Source: Myxococcota bacterium (GTDB taxonomy: Bacteria > Myxococcota_A > UBA9160 > UBA4427). From it: a stretch of 64,000 bases of DNA. The position numbers and the translations under genes were made by a program. Below, one piece after another: positions 50,988-60,416 of this stretch; position 1 is the stretch's first letter, and the number at the start of each line of letters is the position of its first letter. The stretch covers positions 1 to 64,000 of the forward strand of contig JANQEL010000028.1 of NCBI GenBank assembly GCA_028278345.1. The letters are read 5' to 3'. The notes under the pieces were generated by a model. That model searched no databases. It was given only the letters and a program-made list of their open reading frames with translations, and had not been told where the DNA came from.

Positions 50988-51548
50988 ATGCCGACGAAGA
51001 TTCGAGTTCTCCCCGAAACCCTGCCCGTCGAACGCCCCCACCCTCCCCGATCGCTTCTCCGGACAGCGTGGCTGGCCGCGGTCTTCGCCGTCGCCGCGTT
51101 TGCGGCGAGCAACGCCCACGCCGGCAGCGACTTCGAAGACGCCTTCGAGGCCGAACTCGGCCGCATCGCCGCGCACCATGTGGCAGCCGTGGGGCAGCTG
51201 GTCTTTTTCGGGGGCCCCGCCGGTTTCGGGGGCCATCCCCCCGTCGTCGAGCGTGTGGTCGAGGTGGAACGCGTGCACGTGACCAAGCACCGCCCCCGAC
51301 ATCACGCCCACGGTCCGCGCTGTGGACATCGCTGGAAGCACCACCGCCACCATCATCACCGCCACTGGCGCAAGCACGCCCGTCACATGCACCGCAAGCA
51401 CCACCGGTGGGAACGACGCAACTACCACGAGCATCGACATCACCGTCGGCACCATCGCCATGACGATGCCTACACCCGCCACGACGACGATCGACGCGAT
51501 CGCCATTACGACCGACACAATCGCTGGCACCGGGATCGCCACGCGTAA
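50988..51548 (+). CDS. Exported histidine- and arginine-rich protein
   Basis: A 186-residue protein. ATG 50988 has AAAGGAGG 5 nt upstream. A signal peptide (WLAAVFAVAAFAASNAHA) is followed by about 55 ordinary residues and then a C-terminal half dominated by His and Arg, for example RWKHHRHHHHRHWRKHARHM and later HHRRHHRHDDAYTRHDDDRR. The profile suggests metal (Ni, Zn, Cu) or acid-dependent binding in the periplasm, as in RcnB-like or histidine-rich proteins. No family is assignable. The region is low-complexity, so homology search could mislead. Confidence 0.7.
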   Translation: MPTKIRVLPETLPVERPHPPRSLLRTAWLAAVFAVAAFAASNAHAGSDFEDAFEAELGRIAAHHVAAVGQLVFFGGPAGFGGHPPVVERVVEVERVHVTKHRPRHHAHGPRCGHRWKHHRHHHHRHWRKHARHMHRKHHRWERRNYHEHRHHRRHHRHDDAYTRHDDDRRDRHYDRHNRWHRDRHA

Positions 51549-51610
51549 GCGCACAACCCACGCGTGACGATACGCGCTGGATGGCTGACGGGGGCTCTCC
51601 GGTGCGTACG

Positions 51611-51654
51611 AAAAGGGCCTGCATCCGGGCGACGGTCGCCGAGGATGCAGGCCC
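51611..51654 (-). terminator. Strong hairpin terminator between converging genes
   Basis: GGGCCTGCATCC (51615-51626) and GGATGCAGGCCC (51643-51654) are perfect 12-base arms. The 16-base loop itself can fold through GGCGAC and GTCGCC. On the minus strand the hairpin is followed by TTTT (complement of 51611-51614). It lies 32 nt after the stop of the thiolase gene and is best read as its terminator. It may also stop the converging histidine-rich gene. Confidence 0.8.
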
Positions 51655-51685
51655 GATTTCGTTCAGCCGTGTGCCTGAAAGCGCG

Positions 51686-52864
51686 TCACACGCGGAGCAC
51701 CGTCGCCGTCGCGTTGCCGCCGAGGCCGAGGCTCTGCGCCAAGCCGATCTTCGCGTTCGGCACCTGCCGCTCGCCGGCTTCGCCACGCAGCTGGCTCGAC
51801 ACCTCGACGATCTGCCAGAGCGCCTGGGCGGTGGTGGCTTCGCCGAAGCTCTGAAAGCCACCGCTCGGATTGATGGGCAATTTACCGGTCGGCATGGTGT
51901 CGCCCTTGGAGACCCATTGCTCCGCGGTACCGGGCTCCATGAAGCCCCACTCTTCGGGGAAGGCCAGTTCGTAGTAGACCGTATTGTCCTGCAACTCGAT
52001 CAGATCGATATCACCGTGCTCGACGTTCGCGGCCCGCATGGCCTTGCGCACCGCGATCTTGGCTTCGCTGTGATGCGCGTTCTCGGGACCGATCGTGCAG
52101 GCGAGATGCCGGGGCAGACCGTCATTGAAATCCGCCGTGGCCACCGCACTCGAGGCCACCCACACCGGGCGACTCGCCGCCTTGTCGGCGATCTCCTTCG
52201 AACACAGCACCACCGCCGCCGCGCCATCGCTCACCGGGCAGATCTCATAGAGCCGCAGCGGGTAGTTGACCATCGACGAGTTCAGCACCTCGTCCATGGT
52301 GAACTCCTTGCGGAAGCGAGCGTACTCGTTGAGCGCGCCGAGCTTGTGCGCCTTCACCGCGATGGCCGCGAGGTCTTCCTCGGTCGTGCCGTACTGCGCC
52401 ATGCGCTGGCGGCAGAGCATCGCCCAGAAGCCGGGCCCCGGGAGACCGACGCAGCGTTGGCGGAGGTATTCGGGATCGGTGGGATCTTCCAGACCCGAGG
52501 TCTGGATGAAGCCCTTCGGCATCTTTTCGCCGCCCATCACGAGCACGATGTCGTGCTGGCCGCTGGCCACGAGCATGTGACCGACGTTGAATGCATTGGC
52601 GCCCGCCGCACAACCCGCGGACATGTTGTAGACGGGGATGCCCGTCGACCCCATGTCCTCGACGATGTCGTTGCCGTTGAGGCCCCAGCCCTTCCCGCCG
52701 GAGAAGCGGGAGCTCGCGGCGGCGACGGCTTCGATCTGGCGCCACTTCACACCGGCGTCCGCCAGCGCGGCTTCGACCGCGGTACGACACAACTCGGTCA
52801 CGGATTGCGCTTCGAACTTGCCCCAGGGATGCAGGCCCTGTCCGAGGATCGCGACTTCACGCAT
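51686..52864 (-). CDS. Thiolase (SCP2/lipid-transfer type)
   Basis: A 392-residue thiolase-fold enzyme. The nucleophilic Cys lies in NMSAGCAAGANAFNVG, a His motif in NPSGGFQSFGEATTAQALWQ, and the C-terminal LAQSLGLGGNATATVL ends the fold. It is of the SCP-x type that pairs with a separate DUF35 protein, which follows here. In steroid side-chain catabolism, Ltp2-like members of this group with DUF35 partners act as aldolases; a true thiolase would cleave a 3-oxoacyl-CoA. Both remain possible. Confidence 0.88.
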   Translation of the reverse strand: MREVAILGQGLHPWGKFEAQSVTELCRTAVEAALADAGVKWRQIEAVAAASSRFSGGKGWGLNGNDIVEDMGSTGIPVYNMSAGCAAGANAFNVGHMLVASGQHDIVLVMGGEKMPKGFIQTSGLEDPTDPEYLRQRCVGLPGPGFWAMLCRQRMAQYGTTEEDLAAIAVKAHKLGALNEYARFRKEFTMDEVLNSSMVNYPLRLYEICPVSDGAAAVVLCSKEIADKAASRPVWVASSAVATADFNDGLPRHLACTIGPENAHHSEAKIAVRKAMRAANVEHGDIDLIELQDNTVYYELAFPEEWGFMEPGTAEQWVSKGDTMPTGKLPINPSGGFQSFGEATTAQALWQIVEVSSQLRGEAGERQVPNAKIGLAQSLGLGGNATATVLRV

Positions 52865-52911
52865 GACTTCGACTCCCGTCTACCGTTGGTTTCGCAGGCT
52901 CGTGCCGAGGT

Positions 52912-53331
52912 TCAGACCGGCTTGAACTGCCACGACACGACTTCGCGTCCGTCGGCATCGTTGCCCAGGGGGGCGATCACGAGTTCGACTTCGTCCCCCA
53001 CGTTCACCTGCCCGGGGTCGTCGCAGACGATCCGCCCGAGTACGCGCAGCCCCTCTTCGAGGTCGACCATCGCCGCCGCGAAGGGCTCGAAGGGATCGTT
53101 CGACACGACGGGCGGCGGAGGCGGATAGGTCTGCACCGAGAGGCTCCAGATGCGTCCCTTCGGGCCCAGGTAGGTGTCTTCCATCTTCGAGAGATCGCAG
53201 TCGGGGTTGTGACAACCGCTGCTGCGGGGGAAGTACGGAGTCGAGCAGGTCGCGCAACGCGAACCCAGCAGACGCGGACCGTTCGCCGTGTCCTCGAACA
53301 GCCCCTCGACCGATTCAATCGTGTCGCCCAT
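52912..53331 (-). CDS. DUF35 zinc-ribbon/OB-fold protein
   Basis: A 139-residue partner protein of SCP2-type thiolases. The N-terminal zinc ribbon has CATC and then CHNPDC, giving four cysteines; an OB fold follows (GRIWSLSVQTYPPPPPVV, LRVLGRIVCDDPGQVNVGDE). GAGG precedes the ATG. DUF35 proteins bind acyl-CoA for their thiolase or hydratase partners. The thiolase gene begins 47 nt after its stop, on the same strand. The etfA gene lies 18 nt upstream. Confidence 0.87.
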   Translation of the reverse strand: MGDTIESVEGLFEDTANGPRLLGSRCATCSTPYFPRSSGCHNPDCDLSKMEDTYLGPKGRIWSLSVQTYPPPPPVVSNDPFEPFAAAMVDLEEGLRVLGRIVCDDPGQVNVGDEVELVIAPLGNDADGREVVSWQFKPV

Positions 53332-53349
53332 GGAAGAAGCCTCGCTGGT

Positions 53350-54324
53350 TCAGGATTTCGCGGCGCGGATCAGCTCGGGAAGGAGTTCGAGGGCATCGCC
53401 CACGACACCGAAGCGCGCGTGCTGGAAGATGGCCGCCTCGGAATCCTTGTTGATCGCCGCGATCGCGTTCGCCGCGCCGCAGCCGGCCATGTGCTGGCTC
53501 GCGCCGGAGATGCCGACGGCCACGTAGAGGTTCGGCTTGGTGATCTTGCCGGTGAGGCCGACCTGGTGGTTCGAGTCGACCCAGCCCTCGTCGACCAGGG
53601 GGCGCGAGGCTCCCGCCATGCCGCCGAGGGCTTCGGCGAGATCGCGGATCAGCTTGTAGTTCTCGGGGGCACCGAGGCCACGACCGCCGGAAACGATGAT
53701 CTCGGCGTCCTCGAGCTTGGGGCCCTCGGCCTTGGCGGCCTCGACGATCTTGATGCGCTCGCTCGCGCTTCCGAGATCGACCGCAATCGTCTCGCTCGCC
53801 GGACTCGATCCCGCATCGGGGCTCTCGGCCGTGATCGCCGTCGACCACACCGCCGCGACCGCCGTACCGGCACCCGCCACCCGATAGACGACACGCGTAT
53901 CACCGCCGTAGGCCGAAGCCGTGATGTCCAACGCATCACCATCGGCGGCGATGCCGGTCACGCCCATCACGACCGCCGAATCGAGACGCGCGGCGAGGCG
54001 CGGCGCGATCGTGCGCGTCTCCGCCATTTGATTGAAGAGGACGATGCGCGGCGACTGTGCGGCGCAGTACTGCGCGAGGGCTTCGACGGCCAGGTCGGCA
54101 CTGACGTCCGCGAGCTTCGCGTCGTCGATCTGGTGCAGCGCGGCGACGCCATGGCGTGAGGCCGCATCGGCCACGCCCGACGCCTGGGCGCCCAACGTCA
54201 ACCAGACGAGATCGCTGCCCGTGTTCTTCGCGAGCCCGCCCGCGAGGGTCAACACCTCTTCAGCGCTGGCGGGCAGGCCATCCTTGTCTTCACCCCAGGT
54301 ACAAACGACGATGGCGTTCGACAT
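53350..54324 (-). CDS. etfA: Electron transfer flavoprotein alpha subunit
   Basis: A 324-residue FAD-binding ETF subunit that carries electrons from acyl-CoA dehydrogenases to the quinone pool. The C-terminal FAD domain shows SGGRGLGAPENYKLIRDLAE, GASRPLVDEGW, QVGLTGK, GISGASQHMAG and INKDSEAAIFQHARFGVVGD, which is the ETF-alpha signature. The N-terminal domain is more variable. It lies 54 nt after etfB and precedes the DUF35 gene. Confidence 0.94.
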   Translation of the reverse strand: MSNAIVVCTWGEDKDGLPASAEEVLTLAGGLAKNTGSDLVWLTLGAQASGVADAASRHGVAALHQIDDAKLADVSADLAVEALAQYCAAQSPRIVLFNQMAETRTIAPRLAARLDSAVVMGVTGIAADGDALDITASAYGGDTRVVYRVAGAGTAVAAVWSTAITAESPDAGSSPASETIAVDLGSASERIKIVEAAKAEGPKLEDAEIIVSGGRGLGAPENYKLIRDLAEALGGMAGASRPLVDEGWVDSNHQVGLTGKITKPNLYVAVGISGASQHMAGCGAANAIAAINKDSEAAIFQHARFGVVGDALELLPELIRAAKS

Positions 54325-54378
54325 GTCTCGTTTCTCCGGTCCGGCGAGGCGCGGTACGGGCCCGCCGTAATTCGATGC

Positions 54379-55182
54379 TCAAGAAAGAAGGCTCTCTTCG
54401 CGCAGACGCGCGAGCAGGTTGTCGGCCTGCTCGGCCGGCGTGGCCCCCTCGATGAACTCGCAGTTGCCCTGCACGGTGGGCACGAACTGCTTCACCATCT
54501 GGATGCGCGGGGCGAGATCCGCGTCGCCGAGACCGAGGTCGGCAGGCGAAACGATCTGCGGCTTCACCTTGCGCGCCTTGATCTTGGCCGCGGCGGTGGG
54601 GAAGCGGGGCTCCCCGAGTTCATTGCTCACCGTCACCACGGCGGGCAGCGCGACTTCGACCACTTCGTCGCCGTCGGGCACGACGCGGATGACCTTGAGG
54701 TTCTCTCCCGAGGCTTCGACGGCCCGCGCGAAGGTCACGAGGGGTTGGCCGAGGCGCTCGGCGATCAATGCGGGCACGACCCCCTGATCGTCGTCCGAGG
54801 CCTGCCGACCGCAGAGCACGAGATCGGCGCCGCCGCCGGCCTCGATCTGCTTCAGCAGTAGGGTCGCGACACCGTGGCCGTCGAGCGCCGAAGCGTCGGT
54901 CTGGATCGCCACGACGTTGTCGGCGCCGAGGGCCGCACAGTGCTTCAGGATCTTCGCGGGATCCTCACCGATCGATACCACGGTGAGTTCGCAGTCGACA
55001 CCCGCGTCCTTGATCCGCAGCGCCGCTTCGAGGGCCTGCTCGTCGAAGCCGTTGATCAGCTTCGGGATCGCGGTCTGGGTGAGGCTCATGCCGTCGTCGC
55101 CGATTTCGAGTCGTCCGGCGATCGCGTAGTTGTTCACGGCGTCGGGATCGAGCACTTCCTTGACGCAGATCACGATGCGCAT
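54379..55182 (-). CDS. etfB: Electron transfer flavoprotein beta subunit
   Basis: A 267-residue ETF subunit that binds AMP and contacts the dehydrogenases. Seen are MRIVICVKEVLDPDAVNNYA at the start, ALEAALRIKDAGVDCELTVV, LVLCGRQASDDDQGVVPALI, and VTVSNELGEPRFPTAAAKIK, the canonical ETF-beta blocks. I use the ATG at 55182, with AAGGAAG upstream. It heads the minus-strand etfB-etfA-DUF35-thiolase unit. The 807-nt region upstream separates it from the divergent carboxylase operon. Confidence 0.94.
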   Translation of the reverse strand: MRIVICVKEVLDPDAVNNYAIAGRLEIGDDGMSLTQTAIPKLINGFDEQALEAALRIKDAGVDCELTVVSIGEDPAKILKHCAALGADNVVAIQTDASALDGHGVATLLLKQIEAGGGADLVLCGRQASDDDQGVVPALIAERLGQPLVTFARAVEASGENLKVIRVVPDGDEVVEVALPAVVTVSNELGEPRFPTAAAKIKARKVKPQIVSPADLGLGDADLAPRIQMVKQFVPTVQGNCEFIEGATPAEQADNLLARLREESLLS

Positions 55183-55582
55183 GGCGGTCTTCCTTTTATT
55201 CTCGTTCGGGTCTTGGGGTCTCTGCTTGCGCGAAGCGCCTCGCCGCGCGGCGTGCGCACCCCGGACGGGGCGCAGCGACGATGCCGGAAGCGATACGCGC
55301 TGGAGCTGGAGATGAAATGGGATCAGGTCTGGCGGGAACGGCCGCGGCCGTGAGTGACCGGCGCGACGGGAACGCGGGAACCGGGTCGCGATTCGCCGAA
55401 CGCATTCTGTTCTAGCACTTCCCCGTCGCAGAAACCTGAGGCGGACTCGAATTTCGATCGCCACCACGCGAGTCACCGCCCGGCGCGTTCACTCGCGTTC
55501 TGCTGCGCGCGAAGATGGAACACGAACGCATCACGTACCGACCATTCCGTGACGAACGTGCCGCGTAGGCAACACGCAAAGG

Positions 55583-55602
55583 CGCGTGTCGCTCGACACG
55601 CG
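55583..55602. promoter_or_regulatory. Palindrome CGCGTGTCG-CT-CGACACGCG, candidate operator
   Basis: Nine-base perfect arms surround a two-base centre, 388 nt upstream of the carboxylase operon start. A very similar 16-base palindrome lies 82 nt further on. The pair suggests a dimeric regulator acting on one or both divergent transcripts. Confidence 0.45.
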
Positions 55603-55683
55603 TTCCAGGAATACGGATCGGTACCGACGCTCTCGAGTTCGCTCGCTTCGCGTCGCATGTGCAGTCCGCGCGCACAACCGAGA

Positions 55684-55699
55684 CGCGTGTCGACACGCG
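55684..55699. promoter_or_regulatory. Palindrome CGCGTGTCGACACGCG, candidate operator
   Basis: A perfect 16-base palindrome made of the same CGCGTGTCG/CGACACGCG half sites as the element at 55583-55602, without the two-base centre. Its position 290 nt upstream of the first carboxylase gene favours a regulatory role. No regulator gene is adjacent. Confidence 0.45.
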
Positions 55700-55989
55700 C
55701 CGAACGTGGTGCGTCGCCGCATGGATCCGATACAGTCCTCGCGAGGTTTTTTGTGGGACCCTCATTGAACGGTCGCCGCAACGACCCCTCAGAACCGTGA
55801 TCCACCTCGCTTCAGGCCCTCCCCCGCAGCGCCACTGCGCCAGCTCGCCCGTCAGACCCATGCGGCACTCGGGAAAGGCCTGAAGACCCCGCAACGAATT
55901 CATCTCGATTCGCCCATTCGGGCCCCGCATCACTACGACGCCACTGCGTGATCAACCGGCCCTCGGGCCCCAGCAAGGAGTAAGTCTCG

Positions 55990-58134
55990 ATGTCCCGCTA
56001 CCTCGTAGCCTGCGACGCCGGCGGCACGATGACCGATGTCATCGTCGTCGACGAAGAAGGTCGCAGCGTCATCGGCAAGGCCCCGACCTCTCCCCAGGAT
56101 GAAAGCATCGGTTACATGGAATCGTTCTGGGAAGCCCTCGAGTACATGGGGATCTCCCAGGAGGAAGGCGCGAACTTCGGCGCCGACGTCGAGACCGCCA
56201 TCTACACCGGCACCTCGATGCTGAACACCGTGATCAACATGAACGGTTACAAGACCGGCATCCTGACCACGAGGGGCTTCGAAGACATCATCTCCCAGGG
56301 CCGCGGCAAGCAGACCTTCATCGGCGACCAGTGGTCCGAGATCACCCACATGCAGTACCGCAAGCACCGGATTCCGCTGGTGCCTTCGCAGCTCTCGCGC
56401 GGTGTGACCGAGCGCATCGACATGTTCGGCACCCCCGTGATCCCGATGTACGAAGACGAGGTGCGGGAAGGCGCGCGCAGCCTGATCGTCGACGAGGAAG
56501 TCGAAGCGATCGCCATCATCTTCCTGCAGAGCTTCGTGAACCCGATGCACGAGAACCGCGCGGAAGAGATCTGCCGCGAGGTGATGAAGGAAGTCGGCCG
56601 CGAGGTCGTGCTCGAGGTCTCGAACAAGGTGGCGCCCACCACGCGCGAGATCTCGCGCGCGAACGCCACGGTGGTCCAGGCCTACGCGAGCGACCCGGCG
56701 CGCAAGCAGCTCTACCGCATCGAGGAGGAGCTGCAGAAGGTCGGCTACCCCCACAGTCTGAAGACGGTGCTCGGCTACGGCGGCATTACGAACATCCGCT
56801 ACCCGCGCTTGTTCGAGGCCGCGATGAGTGGCCCGGTCGGTGGGCTGATGGGCGCCAAGTACCTCGCGAGCGTGATCGACGAGGAGAACATCGTCTGCTC
56901 CGACGTCGGCGGCACTTCGTTCGACGCCGGCACGATCACCGCGGGCGTACTCCCGATCGATCGCGAGCCGGGCTTCCAGGACATGTACGTGAACGTTCCG
57001 ATGCTCGGCATCACCTCGATCGGCGCCGGGACCGGAACCTACATCCGCGTCGACCCGGCCACGAATCGCATCAAGCTCGGTCCGGACAGCGCCGGCGGAA
57101 CGCCCGGCCCGACGTTCATGGAAGCCGGCAACACGACGCCCACCATCAATGACGTGAACCTGCTGCTCGGCATCCTCTCCGAGACGAACTACTTGGGCGG
57201 CAAGGTCAAGATCAACAAGGACGTCAGTTACAAGCTCTTCAAGGAGAAGGTGGCCGACCCGCTGGGCCTCGATGTGTACGAAGCGGCCGAGACCTGTCTC
57301 GACCTGCTCAACGTGATGATGACCGAACACCTCGCGAACGCGCTGATGGTCGGTCACGACATTCGCGAGTACATCCTCCTCGGTTATGGCGGCGGCGGTC
57401 CACTGCACCTGCTCGGCTACGCGAGCGATCTGCCCTGGAAGGGCATCTGCACGGTGCCCCACGCCGGCGGCTTCTCCGCCTGGGGCGGCGCCTGCATGGA
57501 CTACTCGCACCGCCGCCACAAGAGTGTCGGCGCGGTCATCACGCCGGATCTCGACGACGAAACCAAGCTCCAATACCTCACCCCGGTCACCCAGACCTGG
57601 GAGGCCCTCGAGCAGGAACTGATCGAAGAGCTCAAGGGTGAGGGCTTCGAGGAGAGCGCGATCTCGATCAGCCGCGTCGTGTACATGAAGTACTACGGCC
57701 AGCTCGACGACGTCGAAGTCGTCTCCCCCGTCGCCGATCTCAACTCGATGGGCAACTGGCAAGCGCTGGTGAAGGACTTCGAGGATCTCTACGCCAAGAT
57801 GTTCACCCTGGCGGCCCGCCCGGACGTCGGCGCCTACCACATCAACGAGGTGTGCGTGATCGCCAGGGTCGACACGGTGAAGCCGGTGCTTCGCGCCTAC
57901 CCCCTGGCCGACCCGGCCCCGGCGGCGGAGTGCAAGAAGGGCACCCGCCCCGTCTTCATCCGCGGCAAGTGGCAGGACGCGGACATCTGGGAGATGGAGA
58001 AGCTGGTGCCCGGCAACGAGATCGAGGGCCTCGCGGTCATCGAAGCCTCGAACACGACGCTCTTCGTTCCGCCGGAATGGCACGTGAAGATCGACGAACA
58101 CGACATCTACTGGATCACGAGGAAGGATTCCTAA
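55990..58134 (+). CDS. acxA: Acetone carboxylase-like beta subunit (hydantoinase A type)
   Basis: A 714-residue ATPase-type subunit, near the usual length of acetone carboxylase beta (about 717). The N-terminal ASKHA-like nucleotide motif is YLVACDAGGTMTDVIVVDEE, followed by GTSMLNTVINMNGYKTGILT and, mid-protein, the glycine-rich VCSDVGGTSFDAGTIT. The family forms an alpha2beta2gamma2 complex that carboxylates acetone to acetoacetate with ATP cleaved to AMP. AAGGAG lies 9 nt before the ATG. The order beta-alpha-gamma is that of Xanthobacter acxABC. Other carbonyl substrates cannot be excluded. Confidence 0.87.
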   Translation: MSRYLVACDAGGTMTDVIVVDEEGRSVIGKAPTSPQDESIGYMESFWEALEYMGISQEEGANFGADVETAIYTGTSMLNTVINMNGYKTGILTTRGFEDIISQGRGKQTFIGDQWSEITHMQYRKHRIPLVPSQLSRGVTERIDMFGTPVIPMYEDEVREGARSLIVDEEVEAIAIIFLQSFVNPMHENRAEEICREVMKEVGREVVLEVSNKVAPTTREISRANATVVQAYASDPARKQLYRIEEELQKVGYPHSLKTVLGYGGITNIRYPRLFEAAMSGPVGGLMGAKYLASVIDEENIVCSDVGGTSFDAGTITAGVLPIDREPGFQDMYVNVPMLGITSIGAGTGTYIRVDPATNRIKLGPDSAGGTPGPTFMEAGNTTPTINDVNLLLGILSETNYLGGKVKINKDVSYKLFKEKVADPLGLDVYEAAETCLDLLNVMMTEHLANALMVGHDIREYILLGYGGGGPLHLLGYASDLPWKGICTVPHAGGFSAWGGACMDYSHRRHKSVGAVITPDLDDETKLQYLTPVTQTWEALEQELIEELKGEGFEESAISISRVVYMKYYGQLDDVEVVSPVADLNSMGNWQALVKDFEDLYAKMFTLAARPDVGAYHINEVCVIARVDTVKPVLRAYPLADPAPAAECKKGTRPVFIRGKWQDADIWEMEKLVPGNEIEGLAVIEASNTTLFVPPEWHVKIDEHDIYWITRKDS

Positions 58135-58137
58135 GCC

Positions 58138-60360
58138 ATGGCTACCGCTGCTCAAACGACAGGGAACACGCCCCTTCGAGACCGAATGCATGCGAACGAC
58201 GAGGCCTTCAAGACGTCGGGCAGCCTCTTCGGTCTGACGACGCTCACGCGCAAGGAAGAGGACCCCGGCAACTACGAAGCCGTCTGGCACATCCTTTCCA
58301 ATCTGTGCAACACCGCATGGGCGACGGGCTGCAAGGTCTCATCCTCGCCGATCGCTGCCGAGGGTGGCGACGCCTTGTGGGCTCTCCACACGGCGACGGG
58401 TGAAGCGGTCTGCATCAGCCGCGGCATCTCGGCGCACGCCGGTCTGCTCTCGGACATGATCAAGCACTTCATCGAGTTGGGTTACGAGGACTACCCCGGC
58501 TTCAAGCAGGGCGACATCTTCGAGAACAACGATCCGCACTACGGCGGCATTCACTCGCCCGACTTCGACATGTGCATGCCGATCTTCTACAAGGACGAGC
58601 TGATCGCCTGGGCTTCGTGCGTCTCGCACGTGTCGGACTCGGGCTCGGTGACTCCCGGTTCGATCGGCTTCCTGAACCCCGACTGCTACTCGGACGGCAT
58701 CCCGATCTCGATGGAACGTGTCGGCGAGCACGACGCTTTCTACCCCTGGTACGAGATGCGCATCCGCTCGCGCACGCGCACGCCCGACTTCGTGATGGGT
58801 GACGCGCGCGGTCGCCTCGCCGGGTGCATCACGATCCGCGAGCGGCTGCACGAGGTGCTCGACAAGTACGGTCAGGACTTCGTGCTCGACGCGATGAACG
58901 AGTACGTCGAGGACAGTCGCCGCTACGCCGTGGGCCGTGTGAAGAACCAGTGCGTGCCCGGCCGCATTCGCAAGAGCCAGTTCAAGGACCTGGCGATGAA
59001 GGGCAAGCGCGTCCTGCTTACCAAGCAGAACATCGACTGCATGTTCAACCTGCCGATGGACCTCACGATCAACGCCGATGCGAGCGTGGACCTCTCTCTC
59101 GCCGGCGCGTCGGGCACGGTCCCCTTCGGTGAGAACATCAGCCCGACGGCCCTCAAGAGTGGCCTGATGATGGGCTACTCGCACATCGTCGGGTTCGACA
59201 TGTTCAACAGCGGGCCCACGAGTGCCTGGAACATCGAGATGCCGCCGGACGGCAGCTGGGCGAACCCCTACCCCGTTGACTACCAGGCGGCTTCGGGTGT
59301 GGCCTGGGCCCCGGCGGTGACGTGGCTCTCCAACGTCTACGAGATGTTCGGACGCCTCTTCCAGATGCGCGGCTTCGTCGAGGAGATGGCCGCGGGTTCG
59401 GGCTCGATCATGACGGCGGAGTTCGCCGGCATCAACCAGACGGGTATGTACCTCGCGGGCCTCACCCTCGAGCAGGCCAGTCAGGGGTCGCCGGCGCGCG
59501 GCTATTCCGACGGGCAGAACAGCGCCTGGTGCATCTACACGCCGGAGGGCGACTTCGGCAACGCGGAGGTCGGCGAACTCTACTACCCGATCCTCTTCCT
59601 CGGCCGAAACGTCTCTCCCGACTCGGGTGGGTTCGGCAAGTTCCGCGGCGGACTCGGTCATACGGCCGTGTGGATGGTCTACAACACGCCGGGCCTCGAG
59701 TATTCGTGCGGCGACGCGGGAATGCGCAGCAAGACCGTGGGCAACCACGGCATGTACGGTGCGTACCCGGTGGTGCCGGATCGCCCGGGATACGGTCACA
59801 AGACCAACCTCAAGCAGCTGATCGACGAGCAGAAGCCCCTGATCCACGAGCGTGGCGGCCCGGACAACCCCGCCGTCACCTCGAAGATCGTGGCCGAGCT
59901 CGTCGAGGACAACGCCGTGGCGCCCTTCGTGACGCCCGAGCAGCTGGTCGACTACGACGTGATCGTGCATCCGATCTCGGGCGCCCAGGCGATGGGTGAT
60001 CCGATCGAGCGCGATCCCGATGCGGTCGCCAATGACCTCAACGAGGGCTGGACGACGACCCGCGTGGCCGAGAACATCCACGGCGTGGTCACCACCAAGC
60101 CGAACGGGCATGTCGTGCCCGACATCGAGGCCACCGAGAAGAAACGCGCGCAGATGCGTGAAGACCGCAAGGCCCGCGCCATCCCCTTCAAGGAATGGTG
60201 GGAAGAAGAGCGCAAGAAGGTCGAAGCGCAGGAGAACATGGACAACGCGGTCCGCGTGATGTGGGAGACCTCTATGCGCCTGTCTCCCGAGTACGGTGAC
60301 AACATCCGCAAGTTCTGGAAGCTGCCGGAAGACTTCACCTTCACGCCGGATCCCCAATAG
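58138..60360 (+). CDS. acxB: Acetone carboxylase-like alpha subunit (hydantoinase B type)
   Basis: A 740-residue subunit carrying the metal and carboxylation site of the family; the usual acetone carboxylase alpha is about 775. Family features are FENNDPHYGGIHSPDFDMCM with possible metal ligands, SCVSHVSDSGSVTPGSIGFL, AGCITIRERLHEVLDKYGQD, SGGFGKFRGGLGHTAVWMVY, and AQAMGDPIERDPDAVANDLN near the end. The ATG follows the beta stop by 3 nt without a clear ribosome site, so translation is probably coupled. Sequence divergence from Xanthobacter leaves substrate choice open. Confidence 0.86.
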   Translation: MATAAQTTGNTPLRDRMHANDEAFKTSGSLFGLTTLTRKEEDPGNYEAVWHILSNLCNTAWATGCKVSSSPIAAEGGDALWALHTATGEAVCISRGISAHAGLLSDMIKHFIELGYEDYPGFKQGDIFENNDPHYGGIHSPDFDMCMPIFYKDELIAWASCVSHVSDSGSVTPGSIGFLNPDCYSDGIPISMERVGEHDAFYPWYEMRIRSRTRTPDFVMGDARGRLAGCITIRERLHEVLDKYGQDFVLDAMNEYVEDSRRYAVGRVKNQCVPGRIRKSQFKDLAMKGKRVLLTKQNIDCMFNLPMDLTINADASVDLSLAGASGTVPFGENISPTALKSGLMMGYSHIVGFDMFNSGPTSAWNIEMPPDGSWANPYPVDYQAASGVAWAPAVTWLSNVYEMFGRLFQMRGFVEEMAAGSGSIMTAEFAGINQTGMYLAGLTLEQASQGSPARGYSDGQNSAWCIYTPEGDFGNAEVGELYYPILFLGRNVSPDSGGFGKFRGGLGHTAVWMVYNTPGLEYSCGDAGMRSKTVGNHGMYGAYPVVPDRPGYGHKTNLKQLIDEQKPLIHERGGPDNPAVTSKIVAELVEDNAVAPFVTPEQLVDYDVIVHPISGAQAMGDPIERDPDAVANDLNEGWTTTRVAENIHGVVTTKPNGHVVPDIEATEKKRAQMREDRKARAIPFKEWWEEERKKVEAQENMDNAVRVMWETSMRLSPEYGDNIRKFWKLPEDFTFTPDPQ

Positions 60361-60416
60361 CACCGAGATCGCGAACCCCGCGTCGCTGAGCGCGACGCGA
60401 ACTCAGGAGAGAAACG

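Larger units (their letters stand above)
55183..55989. other. 807-nt divergent regulatory region without a supported gene
   Basis: This gap lies between etfB (minus) and the carboxylase-like operon (plus). Minus-strand open frames of 110-173 codons exist, but they have no ribosome site or recognisable domain and I do not call them genes. The region contains two GC-rich palindromes (55583-55602 and 55684-55699) and CCTCGCGAGG followed by TTTTTT (55737-55752), a weak terminator-like site. Both divergent promoters must lie in it. I found no sigma-54 type box. Confidence 0.6.

Noticed and set aside
55412-55933. Overlapping minus-strand frames of 110-173 codons in the divergent region upstream of the carboxylase operon
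   Set aside because: They lie over both palindromes, lack start signals and show no domain; such frames are expected by chance at this GC.
55700-55989. Sigma-54 promoter as in other acetone carboxylase operons
   Set aside because: No TGGCAC-N5-TTGC match was seen upstream of the first gene.
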